The position numbers and the translations under genes were made by a program. DNA of 64,000 nt, taken from contig CAZCDS010000022.1 in NCBI GenBank assembly GCA_964497585.1, forward strand, positions 30,919 to 94,918, read 5' to 3'. Of this stretch, positions 27,332 to 35,872 are shown one piece after another. Below the pieces are notes generated by a model. It made no database searches. It saw nothing but the letters and a program-made list of their open reading frames with translations, and had not been told where the DNA came from. The stretch's first letter is position 1. Every line of letters begins with the position of its first letter. This stretch comes from CAZCDS01 sp964497585 (GTDB lineage Bacteria; Desulfobacterota; Desulfomonilia; Desulfomonilales; Desulfomonilaceae).

Positions 27332-30016
27332 CTACGACAGGTTGCTCAGCTCCGCAGGTTTCTCCCTGAGAGATTCCGTCTCGTGTGCCTCGTGTAAATA
27401 GAGCTTCTCTACCATGGCCCGTTCATCCGCTTCGGACTGGACCAGTCCGTCAACACGGGCATCTCGCAGAGCAGCCAGGATGGCCCCCACCCGACGCCCC
27501 GGTTCGAATCCCATAGCCAGGAGATCCTTTCCCCTGAGGATCGGTTTGACATACCTGAGCCTGCTGATGTACTCGGAGATCGCCCGACGGGTCTCTTCGC
27601 GGCTCGTCTTGGCCATCATGAGCAGCATGCCCTCGGTCCTGAGGGTCCGCAGGGCACGCGCGACAGTACTCCGGCGGTCCGCCTCTCCCCGGGCAAACGC
27701 GGAAAGTGCCTTGCGCCCGGAAATCCTGTCCCAACGTAGCTCCCGCGATACCCTCATCGAAAAGGAAAACCTCTCAAGGACCGCGTCGAAGTCTTCGTCC
27801 GTGAGAGGATCGGTCAGAGCGAGAAAGTATACGATCCAGGGCTCGATGCTTTCCTGTACGTAAAGATACTTCCACCATGCGAGGACCGACGAAACGCTTT
27901 CGACCAGCTCCGCGGTCCGTGGGGGGAACGACAATGCAGGGTGGAGCGCCTCGAAGACCCCCAGTTCGCCCATGAGCGCCAACGGAGCAAGGGGCTTCTT
28001 CTCCTCGACAATATGGATCAGTTCGTTTCTCAGCCGAGTGCCTTCCACCTTGTCGAACACCTTCATTCTGACGGCTCTCTTGAGAAGGCCCATCGTGTGT
28101 TTCCCAATGGTGAACCCGTACCTGCTCGAGAAACGAACCGCACGGAGGATTCTCGTCGGATCTTCAACAAAGGAGAGATTGTTGAGGACTCTGATGATCT
28201 TGTCCTTGATGTCCCTTGTCCCGCCGAAGAAGTCAATGACCTTGCCGAAGCTCCCCTTGTTGAGGCTTACTGCAAGGGTGTTCATGGTGAAGTCTCGCCT
28301 ATAGAGGTCCCTCTTGATCGAACTCGTCTCAACAGTGGGCAACGCGCCGGGCCTCGCGTAGAACTCGTGTCGCGCCGTTGCCACGTCAATTTTGAAGCCA
28401 TCCTCGAACAGAAGCACCGTCGTCCCGAACTTCTCGTGACTCCGTACCCGGCAGCCATCGAATCGGGTAGCGAGTTGCTTGCTGAAGTCGATGCCGTCCC
28501 CTTCCACCACCAGGTCGATGTCGAGGTTGTGAATCCTGAGGAAAAGGTCTCGGACCGCGCCTCCAACAAGGTATACGTTTCGTCTTGGGGTTGCGGCCAC
28601 GTCCCCAGCGATCTGAAGAATTCGCATGACGCGATCGGGGAAGTGCTCTTCCATGACCTTGCGGACGTTTTTCCTTGGCATTCGGCCGGGGCGATACTCG
28701 TCGGGACCGACGGAGTCCTTTTCCAGGGGGAACTTCATGTGCTCGAGAAGATCGCTCCGACTGATCACTCCGGCTAACTTCCCGTCTTCGATTACGGGAA
28801 CGAGTCGAATGCCCCGTTCGACCGATATATGGGTTACGTTCTCGATCGAATCGTGGCAGTCCACGGTTACGACTTCCAGATCCATGTAATCTCTGACAGG
28901 CGATGCCTGCAATCCGTGGTGTACTGCCCTTTCCACGGACTGCCGGTGCAGTATCCCCAGCACCCGGTCTTCTGCGTCGGCCACGGGAAGCGAGGTGATC
29001 TGATAGCGGGAAAGGGACTCAGCCGCTTTCTCGAGGCTTCGATCCGGGGCAATGGTGATCACCGGCCGGCTCATGATCTCATGGGCCTCCTTTTTGGGCC
29101 GGACCGCTTGCCGGAGGAGCGTTAGGAGCTTCTCTCGGGCCTCGTAGAGCGAAAGATCTCGAATCGTTGCACTTGCGGCGTAAGGGTGTCCACCTCCGCC
29201 GAATCCCGCTGCAACTTCAGCGGCATTGACCTCGTCCACGCGGCTTCGTGCCACCAGGTGCACCCGGCCGTCCATTCTGATCAGGGCAAAGAGCGTATCG
29301 AGGTTCTCCATCTCCCGATACTTGTGAACGAGCAGTGCGACGTCAGCCACATAGCCCTGGACGCTGGCTGTCGTGACCGTGATCTCAACCCCCTTGATGT
29401 TCACATGCTCCGTTTCCTCAATGAGCTGGTGGAGCACCTCGATCTGGCCCTTGCTCAGATCGCTGGTCATCATGTCCGCGATGATGTTGACGTTGGCACC
29501 CTTGTCCATCAACCAGGCAGCGGCCTGCAAATCCTCCGGCGTTGTCGACGAAAAAGTGAAAGAGCCCGTGTCCTCATGGATCCCAAGCGCGAGGACGGTC
29601 GCCTCTTCCGCGTTGATCTCGATGCCCCTCTTGCGTATCTCCCGGATCAGGATCGTCACCGTAGCACCAACCTCTTCGACCACCTCCAGATCGCCTCGGA
29701 CGTCCTCCCCGGAATCCGGATGATGATCGTACACGTGGACTTCCACACCATCGGCTTCGGCAATGGCGGCGAATCTTCCGATCCTGCTTTTCTGTCTCGT
29801 GTCGACAAGTATCAGGCGCTTGACTTTTTCCAGATCGATGTCTCCCGCCCGTTCAATGTCAAGTATGTAGAGCGCGGATTCCATGAAGAAATCGCGCACG
29901 TTCTTCTCCTGGGATCCCGGAAAGGAGACTACCGCGCCCGGATAGAGTTTCCTGGCTGCGACCATGGACCCGAAGGCATCGAAGTCCGCGTTCAAGTGGG
30001 TCGTGATGACGTCCAT
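27332..30016 (-). CDS. DHH phosphoesterase - CBS pair - tRNA nucleotidyltransferase/poly(A) polymerase fusion
   Basis: An 894-residue three-part protein. Residues 1-310 are a DHH/DHHA1 phosphoesterase: THLNADFDAFGS, DTRQKSRIG, VYDHHPDSG and the DHHA1 glycine motif GFGGGGHPYAAS. Residues 315-440 are two CBS domains (MSRPVITIAPDRSLEKA; DYMDLEVVTVDCHDS). From about 465 on is a class II nucleotidyltransferase: YLVGGAVRDLFL, then NLDIDLVVEGDG with the two catalytic aspartates, and RRDFTMNTLAVSL. Such fusions occur in deltaproteobacteria and Aquificae, where CCA-adding activity can be split between proteins. Its role is tRNA 3'-end synthesis with nanoRNase or nucleotide-sensing domains attached. 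Start ATG 30016 follows a weak AGGA. Confidence 0.93.
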   Translation of the reverse strand: MDVITTHLNADFDAFGSMVAARKLYPGAVVSFPGSQEKNVRDFFMESALYILDIERAGDIDLEKVKRLILVDTRQKSRIGRFAAIAEADGVEVHVYDHHPDSGEDVRGDLEVVEEVGATVTILIREIRKRGIEINAEEATVLALGIHEDTGSFTFSSTTPEDLQAAAWLMDKGANVNIIADMMTSDLSKGQIEVLHQLIEETEHVNIKGVEITVTTASVQGYVADVALLVHKYREMENLDTLFALIRMDGRVHLVARSRVDEVNAAEVAAGFGGGGHPYAASATIRDLSLYEAREKLLTLLRQAVRPKKEAHEIMSRPVITIAPDRSLEKAAESLSRYQITSLPVADAEDRVLGILHRQSVERAVHHGLQASPVRDYMDLEVVTVDCHDSIENVTHISVERGIRLVPVIEDGKLAGVISRSDLLEHMKFPLEKDSVGPDEYRPGRMPRKNVRKVMEEHFPDRVMRILQIAGDVAATPRRNVYLVGGAVRDLFLRIHNLDIDLVVEGDGIDFSKQLATRFDGCRVRSHEKFGTTVLLFEDGFKIDVATARHEFYARPGALPTVETSSIKRDLYRRDFTMNTLAVSLNKGSFGKVIDFFGGTRDIKDKIIRVLNNLSFVEDPTRILRAVRFSSRYGFTIGKHTMGLLKRAVRMKVFDKVEGTRLRNELIHIVEEKKPLAPLALMGELGVFEALHPALSFPPRTAELVESVSSVLAWWKYLYVQESIEPWIVYFLALTDPLTDEDFDAVLERFSFSMRVSRELRWDRISGRKALSAFARGEADRRSTVARALRTLRTEGMLLMMAKTSREETRRAISEYISRLRYVKPILRGKDLLAMGFEPGRRVGAILAALRDARVDGLVQSEADERAMVEKLYLHEAHETESLREKPAELSNLS

Positions 30017-30252
30017 GGAATAGATCCTACCAGTTTCAGTCCGACCGAGAAAGCTTCTATCCCGATTCTCGAAAGGTAATCGTTCACCCGGCGGATTTCG
30101 TCGGGGTAGTATCCGCTCGCCGAGGTATCGAGAAGGCGAAAGGTTTCAATTACCAGGACACCAAGGCTCAAAGAAGACATGAGATTTCGTCCCTCCCACA
30201 TCTTGGCGTAACAGATTTCGAAAAGTGACCTTCCCGCCGACTGAATGCTCAT
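29992..30252 (-). CDS. Small hypothetical protein overlapping the start of the fusion gene
   Basis: An 86-residue frame starting MSIQSAGRSLFEICYAK, with VLVIETFRLLDT in the middle. Its end overlaps the 5' end of the DHH-CBS-nucleotidyltransferase gene by 25 bases, suggesting translational coupling. I do not recognise a family. The ribosome-binding site is weak. The composition is protein-like and no better gene occupies this stretch on the minus strand. Confidence 0.4.
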   Translation of the reverse strand: MSIQSAGRSLFEICYAKMWEGRNLMSSLSLGVLVIETFRLLDTSASGYYPDEIRRVNDYLSRIGIEAFSVGLKLVGSIPWTSSRPT

Positions 30253-30271
30253 CTTCGCGTGATCGGGAGAC

Positions 30272-30300
30272 TTGATACTTGGGGCCTCGATGTCTATAAT
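30272..30300 (+). promoter_or_regulatory. Sigma-70-type promoter
   Basis: TTGATA (30272-30277), 17 bases, TATAAT (30295-30300). Transcription should start near 30307, only one or two bases before the ATG at 30309, so the message of the downstream membrane protein may be leaderless or use a later start. Confidence 0.65.
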
Positions 30301-30308
30301 CCCTGCCC

Positions 30309-31679
30309 ATGTTGTCAGGTGCCTTACTGTCCAAACCGCCGCGCGTGACGCGCACCCGCTGGGGGGGCTGCCTTTTCTTGTTGCTGTTTGGGCTTCTTCT
30401 TCTGTCCGTAGAGGGGCACTGCGCATTCAACGCGACCGGCTGGTCATACTTTCGACAGGTGCACGTGCCCATAGATCGCCCACCGGGACCGGTTGCCATC
30501 CCCGTCGAGTCGAGCATTCTGGAGAAATGCCGGCCGGATATGGCCGATCTGCTTGTGCTCTCGTCGACGGGCGAAATCGTCCCTCACCTGTTTGAGCCGG
30601 CTGCAGAAATCATTCACCCCGAGCCCTTTCCGGCTCGAGTCTACAGAATCGCGGAGAGGCCGGGGAAGTGGACCGACATCCGCATTGACAAATCGGCAAA
30701 GGTGGTCACCGAGGGTATCGAGTTTCGTACAGACTCCCAGGGGTTCCTCCGCATCGCGGAGCTGCGTGGATCGGACGACGGTCGGGACGGCTTCGTGGTG
30801 CGCATGGACGGATTGATTTGTGATATTCCCGGGCCGGTTCCCATCCGAAGCCTCAGGATTCAACACCCGCCGAACAACTTCCGATACCTGCATGTCAGGA
30901 TTCGCAACGAAGGCAAACCGGCCCTGAGAGTTGCTTCGGTACTTTGTTGTCCACCTACCCCCCCAGGTGCTTCGGCAACTCCTCTGTCGCTTCGAATTGT
31001 CGAAAACCGGAGCAACCAAGCGACAGGGGCCACGGTTGTTATCGCGGATCTGGGCGAGCGGCGGTTTCCCATGGTGAGTCTCGCCATCTCGACTCCTACT
31101 AAGGATTTTGTCAAGAAGGCGACTATTAGCTTTGCTCGGTCAGCCTCATCCGAAATCTGGAAACGGGTCTACGCAGGAACCTTTTTCCGGATCTCGAAAC
31201 GCATCGCGGTCAAGGAGCACCTGAAGGCTGAGTTCAAACCCCAAACAGCACGATTCGTCATGATTGAACTGAGGGGGCCGGGCAAAGCGCCCGTCGAGGT
31301 AGATCGCATGGAAGGGGTTGCCGCGATGCCATTCGTCGTGATCGATTTTCGTCCCGGTCTGGTGTGCAAGTTGCTCTATGGAAATTCCACGGGATCGGCT
31401 CCCTCAGGAGGAACGAAAGAGATTTCACCGCCTCCTCCTTCGGAATTGTCAGCTTCTCTGGGGATCCAACTGGGCAAGGAAGAGAAGTTTGTCCCCCCTC
31501 CCCCACCGCCGTCAGGCAAGAGGGAACGGAGAAAGTGGACGGGACATTACGACATCTGGCGGCCGGTGGGCGTGGTCGCTCTCCTCTCGTTCCTCGTGCT
31601 GGTCTTCGCTTCGATGCTCGGATTTCGCTGGCTCAGAAAGACTCGCAGACGGGGAACTTCAAGAATACTCGACTACTGA
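30309..31679 (+). CDS. Exported membrane-anchored protein, DUF3999-like
   Basis: About 456 residues with an N-terminal signal sequence (WGGCLFLLLFGLLLLSVEG), a large extracytoplasmic part and one C-terminal membrane helix (VVALLSFLVLVFASMLGF) followed by a basic tail. The beginning of the mature part (YFRQVHVPI, then DMADLLVLSSTGEIVPHLFE) resembles the DUF3999 family, whose function is unknown. The segment before the last helix is proline-rich (PPPPPSGKRERRKW). The start is uncertain: no ribosome-binding site precedes ATG 30309, and a GTG at 30345 would also give a signal peptide. Confidence 0.6.
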   Translation: MLSGALLSKPPRVTRTRWGGCLFLLLFGLLLLSVEGHCAFNATGWSYFRQVHVPIDRPPGPVAIPVESSILEKCRPDMADLLVLSSTGEIVPHLFEPAAEIIHPEPFPARVYRIAERPGKWTDIRIDKSAKVVTEGIEFRTDSQGFLRIAELRGSDDGRDGFVVRMDGLICDIPGPVPIRSLRIQHPPNNFRYLHVRIRNEGKPALRVASVLCCPPTPPGASATPLSLRIVENRSNQATGATVVIADLGERRFPMVSLAISTPTKDFVKKATISFARSASSEIWKRVYAGTFFRISKRIAVKEHLKAEFKPQTARFVMIELRGPGKAPVEVDRMEGVAAMPFVVIDFRPGLVCKLLYGNSTGSAPSGGTKEISPPPPSELSASLGIQLGKEEKFVPPPPPPSGKRERRKWTGHYDIWRPVGVVALLSFLVLVFASMLGFRWLRKTRRRGTSRILDY

Positions 31680-31856
31680 CGACGTCGCCCATAGAGCGAA
31701 CCGGATCGAGCCCTGTGACGCGGGAGGCCTCGGACTGAGGAGAGGATCTCTTGTCCGGAACTCAAGCCTCGGGCTCTCATCTCTTAAACCGGGTGCGGGC
31801 AACCCGAAGGCTCAGAAGAGGAATGATCTTTGCGGATGCCCCTTGTAAGACATCCG

Positions 31857-32627
31857 TTAGGGAGTCTCTTCGGTCATGTTGAAGGTCATTCGGGTGTTTC
31901 CGATGGCCACTTCATCACCGTCGTGTAATTGCACCTGCGCGCTCACCTGTTCCCCGTTCACATGCGGCTTAGTCATTCCTTCCGCGTACGCCAGGAAAAA
32001 GCCGTTGGGCCTCTTGTTGATGATGGCCGCGGTCTTGCCGACCAGGAATCCGGAACATTTCACGTCAGAATCATCAGACTTGCCCAGAGTGGTCAATCGC
32101 TTGCTGAGTTCAATGATTTCAGGGGTCCCGCCTGCGATAACGGTGAGCGATCCGACAAATTCGACCTTTCTCGGTTTCTCGGGGATTTCCTCAGGACTTA
32201 TTCCTCTTTCTTCCGCACTCTTGGCCAAGAGTTCCTTTTGTGCCTCAGTATCGAGCACAACGGTGTCGCGAAATCCCTTTGCCGGGGTCTTCTTCCCCTC
32301 AGCCTCAGCTTCTCTGGCGGGGCGCTCATCTTCAGGTCTGAGGTCCTCGAAAACCAGCATGTGCTTGCCGATTTGGATCACATCCCCATCGAAGATGCGT
32401 TCGCGGCTGACCTTGTTCTCATTGAGAAAGGTCCCATTCAGGGCGTCAAGGTCCACCAGTACATAGTAATTGGGTTCCTCGGTTTCGATGACGGCATGAT
32501 GCCCCGACACGGCCATGTTGTCGATGACGATGTCGTTGTCGTCCCGCCTGCCGATGGTCACAGGAATATCTTGGAAAGTGTACTCGTCCACCACCGTATC
32601 CTGAAACTTCAGGATCAGTTTGAACAT
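31857..32627 (-). CDS. Protein with two forkhead-associated (FHA) domains
   Basis: A 256-residue cytoplasmic protein. The first FHA domain (residues 1-95) has the typical PVTIGRRDDNDIVID, SGHHAVIE and NGTFLNE phosphothreonine-binding elements. An acidic linker (about 95-160, with RDTVVLDTEAQ) follows; it contains a threonine that could be phosphorylated. The second domain (160-250) keeps TTLGKSDDSDV, but its conserved Ser-His pair is degenerate (GKTAAII). It lies 42 bases downstream of the PP2C phosphatase gene on the same strand, so the two form an operon for phospho-Thr signalling. Confidence 0.88.
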   Translation of the reverse strand: MFKLILKFQDTVVDEYTFQDIPVTIGRRDDNDIVIDNMAVSGHHAVIETEEPNYYVLVDLDALNGTFLNENKVSRERIFDGDVIQIGKHMLVFEDLRPEDERPAREAEAEGKKTPAKGFRDTVVLDTEAQKELLAKSAEERGISPEEIPEKPRKVEFVGSLTVIAGGTPEIIELSKRLTTLGKSDDSDVKCSGFLVGKTAAIINKRPNGFFLAYAEGMTKPHVNGEQVSAQVQLHDGDEVAIGNTRMTFNMTEETP

Positions 32628-32669
32628 GGATATCCTCCACGTTTTCCGGACGCCGAGACGGCTTGTCCA

Positions 32670-33506
32670 CTATTTCTTTCGGACGCCCAGGGCCTTCGAC
32701 AGAAACGCAGAAATCGAGGATTGCTTGGAAGATTTATGTTCCTCCGAAAAGACCGTGAGCGCCAGCGTGGTATTGTCGGGTCCTCCCCGCTCATTGACTT
32801 CGTCGATCAGACGCGTAAGGGTCTGCTGGCCAAGGTCGTTGGCCAGGAGGAAACTGAGTATCTCCTTGTCTTCCATTACCGCACTGAGTCCGTCGGTGCA
32901 GAGCAGGAAAATGTCGCCCGATACGACGGATAGTTCATCTACGTGGACGCGGATCCTTCCGTCAACGCCGATAACCGAAGACAGTATGTGCCTGAGCTGG
33001 GACTCTCGCGCTTCTTCGCGCGTCATGATACCGCGCTCCACCTGATCTTCAGCCAGCGTATGATCCTTGGAGATCTGCTCCATAATCCCGTCCCGGATCA
33101 GATACATCCTGCTGTCGCCCACATTGATCATGGATACGGTGTAGTCATGGATAGCCATCCCGGTGACCGTGCTTCCCATGCCCAGATAGTCTTCCCTTGT
33201 CCACGACTCGTCAAGGACAGCCCGATTGGCGTTCAGCACCGCCTGGCGCAGCAGATTCGTGTGATATGTGAAGCTCTTGTCGTAGTCCTCAATGAGGCCT
33301 GAGTCCTGCCTCGGTCCGGCTGAATTCTCCTTATAGAACCGGGTGATCGTTTCCATCGCCATCTGCGAAGCAACTTCACCGGCCCTGTGCCCCCCCATTC
33401 CGTCCAGGACGAGGATAAGCTCGTGATCGGGATCGATGTAATGGCAATCCTGATTCACAGTGCGCTGCCTTCCGACGTCGCTTATGCCCCAAGCACGCAC
33501 GTTCAC
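32670..33506 (-). CDS. PP2C-family Ser/Thr protein phosphatase
   Basis: About 278 residues. Metal-binding motifs are all present: VNQDCHY, LVLDGMGGHRAGE, MGSTVTGMAI, NVGDSRMYLIRDG, LLCTDGLS and GGPDNTTLAL. The GTG at 33506 (VNVRAWGISDVGRQR) is chosen because a GAGG lies 8 bases upstream and the PP2C domain starts there. The frame is open 29 codons further upstream. It removes phosphate from Ser/Thr residues and normally counteracts Hanks-type kinases; one is encoded at 38622. It is cotranscribed with the FHA gene. Confidence 0.9.
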   Translation of the reverse strand: MNVRAWGISDVGRQRTVNQDCHYIDPDHELILVLDGMGGHRAGEVASQMAMETITRFYKENSAGPRQDSGLIEDYDKSFTYHTNLLRQAVLNANRAVLDESWTREDYLGMGSTVTGMAIHDYTVSMINVGDSRMYLIRDGIMEQISKDHTLAEDQVERGIMTREEARESQLRHILSSVIGVDGRIRVHVDELSVVSGDIFLLCTDGLSAVMEDKEILSFLLANDLGQQTLTRLIDEVNERGGPDNTTLALTVFSEEHKSSKQSSISAFLSKALGVRKK

Positions 33507-33773
33507 AAATCCAACCTCGCCCTCGAGAGAAACCCGCGATGTCCACCGCGCATCCTCCACCCTCAGTCCATACCGGGACCCTCCTGCCGCCACGTGGAAC
33601 CGCCGTACACAATAAAAATCTAGCGGATTTCACCGAGAAAAGCAAGCCTGATCGACGCCCCACGAGAGGCCATGGCTTCAGGGCATTTCGCGGCAGACTT
33701 CCCATGAGGAGTTGATTTCGGAAGGGAACGGATATAAGGTGAGCCCCACGAACGAAGGGCTGAGGGACTGCCT

Positions 33774-34889
33774 ATGCTGCGCACAAGTCATTTGATCCGA
33801 ATCGGCAAGTCCGTTCTCACGGTACTCATCGCCTCCGCTCTCCTGATCCCAGTGGCAGGATGCCGGGAAGCGGACACGCTCAAAAGGGAACTCATCAAGA
33901 AATTCCAGTTTCTCGTCAAGCCGAAAAAACCTTTCAAGCCAAGGGACGGGATGACGATCAGGACCTGCTCACTCTACCAGACGGCAAACCCGAATTCGGA
34001 AGTCATCCGCAAATTGCCGGCCGAAACTCCTGTGCACCTGATAGATAAAGTGGGCGAATGGTACCGGGTGAGACTGCGGGACGGACGAGAGGGCTATCTG
34101 GCTCGAAAAATGGTCGGTGGGGAAGAGATCATCCGCAAGACCCACGAACTGAGGAGATCAATCGAAGGGGTGCCGCCGCAGGCCGAAGGTGTCATCAAGA
34201 GCAAAGCCAACTTCAGGCTACAGCCCGGTCGCCGATACCCGGTTGTCGAGGTGCTGCCGCCTGGAAAAAGATTCGAGATGTACGAGAGGGTCGCTACCCT
34301 TCGCCGCCTCCCGGCCCCGGGAACCGCCGATTCATTGCATTCAACGCGACCCGGGCACGGGCTGAATTCCCCACAAGCCCCTGACATCACGGCCCATTCT
34401 GCTGATCAACAGACCAAGAAGGACGTATGGTACAAAGTCAAGATCGAAGACGGCAGAGTAGGCTATATCTATACGTACAACCTGCGCTTCACGCCTCCCG
34501 AAGACATAGCTCGTATGGTGACCTGGTTGAGGCTTCTCGCCTGGAGAACCGTCAACACCACGGATGACCCGGACCTTGGCCCGAAGAACAACTATATCGT
34601 CGCATATGCTCCCGTCGGCGAAGATCCCGGGTGCGACTACACCCAACTCTATTTGATGATTTGGGACAAACGGCAAAAAAAACGCATCATCGATCACAGA
34701 TGGCGGCCGCGTGTACGCGGGATACTCCCCATTACCAACTTCCATTTCGAGGGCAAACCAGGCTTCAGCATCAGACTTCTCCATCCGACCAAACCGGACA
34801 AGCTCGTACTGGTCAACTTCGTCTACAGCAGAGGCAGAATCCGGAAAGTCAGTGAAGAGGAAATACCGGGTGACGGAGCGCTCCATTAA
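33774..34889 (+). CDS. Lipoprotein with two bacterial SH3 domains
   Basis: A 371-residue precursor with a lipobox (LLIPVAGC, lipidated Cys at about residue 30), then two SH3b domains. The first (residues about 60-115) has RTCSLYQTANPNSEVIRKLP and DGREGYLARK; the second (about 140-235) has KSKANFRLQPGRRYPVVEVL and DGRVGYIY. Between YERVATL and KDVWYKV in the second domain lies an insert of about 30 residues (RRLPAPGTADS to DITAHSA). It is encoded by very GC-rich sequence, which looks like an in-frame repeat insertion. The C-terminal 120 residues are of unknown family. SH3b lipoproteins usually bind cell-wall peptides at the periplasmic side. Confidence 0.8.
   Translation: MLRTSHLIRIGKSVLTVLIASALLIPVAGCREADTLKRELIKKFQFLVKPKKPFKPRDGMTIRTCSLYQTANPNSEVIRKLPAETPVHLIDKVGEWYRVRLRDGREGYLARKMVGGEEIIRKTHELRRSIEGVPPQAEGVIKSKANFRLQPGRRYPVVEVLPPGKRFEMYERVATLRRLPAPGTADSLHSTRPGHGLNSPQAPDITAHSADQQTKKDVWYKVKIEDGRVGYIYTYNLRFTPPEDIARMVTWLRLLAWRTVNTTDDPDLGPKNNYIVAYAPVGEDPGCDYTQLYLMIWDKRQKKRIIDHRWRPRVRGILPITNFHFEGKPGFSIRLLHPTKPDKLVLVNFVYSRGRIRKVSEEEIPGDGALH
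34300..34375 (+). repeat. GC-rich repeat-like insertion inside the SH3 lipoprotein gene
   Basis: The segment includes CCCGGCCCCGGGAACC and, 11 bases later, TTCATTGCATTCAACG. A similar order (CCCCGGACCGGGAACCC then TTCATTAA) occurs between genes at 40565-40600, and CCCGGCCCCGGGAAC recurs at 38447-38461. It interrupts an SH3b domain in frame. Confidence 0.4.
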
Positions 34890-35003
34890 CGAGTCCCGCT
34901 GCCTTGGAAATCGTCAAGCAAAGACACAGCGGATCGGCCGCGTCAACTTCCCGCCAGTTCTCGGCCTCGCGCACCGGCCGAGCACCGGGCGTCGTTCGCG
35001 CTT

Positions 35004-35576
35004 TCAACGCGCTGCGCCATAAGAATCGGCCACTGTAGGAACGGTGGGATACTCGTCAAGGGGCACAAAGCCGAAAACCGCTGCAGTAAGGCTTTGCGGA
35101 AAGATATTGAGCAGGTGATTGTAGGCGCTCACACTCTTATTGTACGACTGCCTGGTGAGGTTTATCCGTGCGGTCAGGGGAACCACCTTGTTCCAGTGAC
35201 CTGCGAAAGGTGGATACCGGCCCATCTCCGGTCTCAAGCGCAAGAGCTTCTCGATCTGCATGAGGAGCGCCTCGATCTCGTTCACGGCAGCGATGACTCG
35301 TTTCGGATCCCTTGCCGTGCTCGAAACAGCCCTGGCTGCCAGAAGCTTCTCGGTCAGCTTGCCGTGACCCGACTCATAGCCCCGAACTGCTTCCACCAAT
35401 CCCGGTAGAAGCCTGTTTCGTTCACGGACTTGAACGAGGAACTTCTCCCATTCGGACTGGGCTTCCCTGCGAAACTCCATGAGTGCCGGTCTGAGGCTGA
35501 AAAAAGAAAGCCCCACCAGGACAATGAACGCGATGAGGACGTTCACGGAGAACTCGATGATTCGGGGGCCGCTCAC
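35004..35576 (-). CDS. lemA: LemA-family membrane protein
   Basis: A 190-residue protein with one N-terminal membrane anchor (VNVLIAFIVLVGLSFFSL), followed by a helical bundle. WEKFLVQVRERNRLLPGLVEAVRGYE fills the LemA position of alternating helices, and RINLTRQSYNKSVSAYNHLL is the family's best-conserved block. The usual C-terminal F-proline segment is present (VPLDEYPTVPTVA). Function of LemA proteins is unknown. It is transcribed away from the Tat-DUF362 gene, with 296 bases between. Confidence 0.82.
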   Translation of the reverse strand: MSGPRIIEFSVNVLIAFIVLVGLSFFSLRPALMEFRREAQSEWEKFLVQVRERNRLLPGLVEAVRGYESGHGKLTEKLLAARAVSSTARDPKRVIAAVNEIEALLMQIEKLLRLRPEMGRYPPFAGHWNKVVPLTARINLTRQSYNKSVSAYNHLLNIFPQSLTAAVFGFVPLDEYPTVPTVADSYGAAR

Positions 35577-35806
35577 TCGCTTTCCTCCGCGACGCCTCAG
35601 CAGTCCGCGTCGAGGCGCCTGATTTTCCCTCCTGGGCCCGGCAGTCGGCCGGCATTTCGCCGAGGGGATCGGATTCTTTGATGAAATATCTTTCTCAACT
35701 ATTATAAATGGTTAGATTTACCCATTAATATTTTCGTTTATGTTTATAGACTCGCGGCCGACAGAAGTCAAATCTTTTGTTGCCAAACCGGGGAAACGGC
35801 ATGGCG

Positions 35807-35835
35807 TTGACTTTTGACCGACTCGATCCAATAAT
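35807..35835 (+). promoter_or_regulatory. Sigma-70-type promoter for the DUF362-polyferredoxin operon
   Basis: TTGACT (35807-35812), 17 bases, AATAAT (35830-35835); each box matches five of six consensus positions. The predicted start is near 35842, about 30 bases before the ATG at 35873, with AAAGGAG in the leader. The AT-rich stretch 35690-35755 on the other side probably carries the lemA promoter. Confidence 0.7.
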
Positions 35836-35872
35836 GCAACAAGACAAGTTGAATTGAGAAAGGAGATATCCT

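Noticed and set aside
27498..27515. GGTTCGAATCC, a tRNA T-arm-like sequence
   Set aside because: It lies inside the nucleotidyltransferase coding region and no acceptor or anticodon arm can be folded around it.
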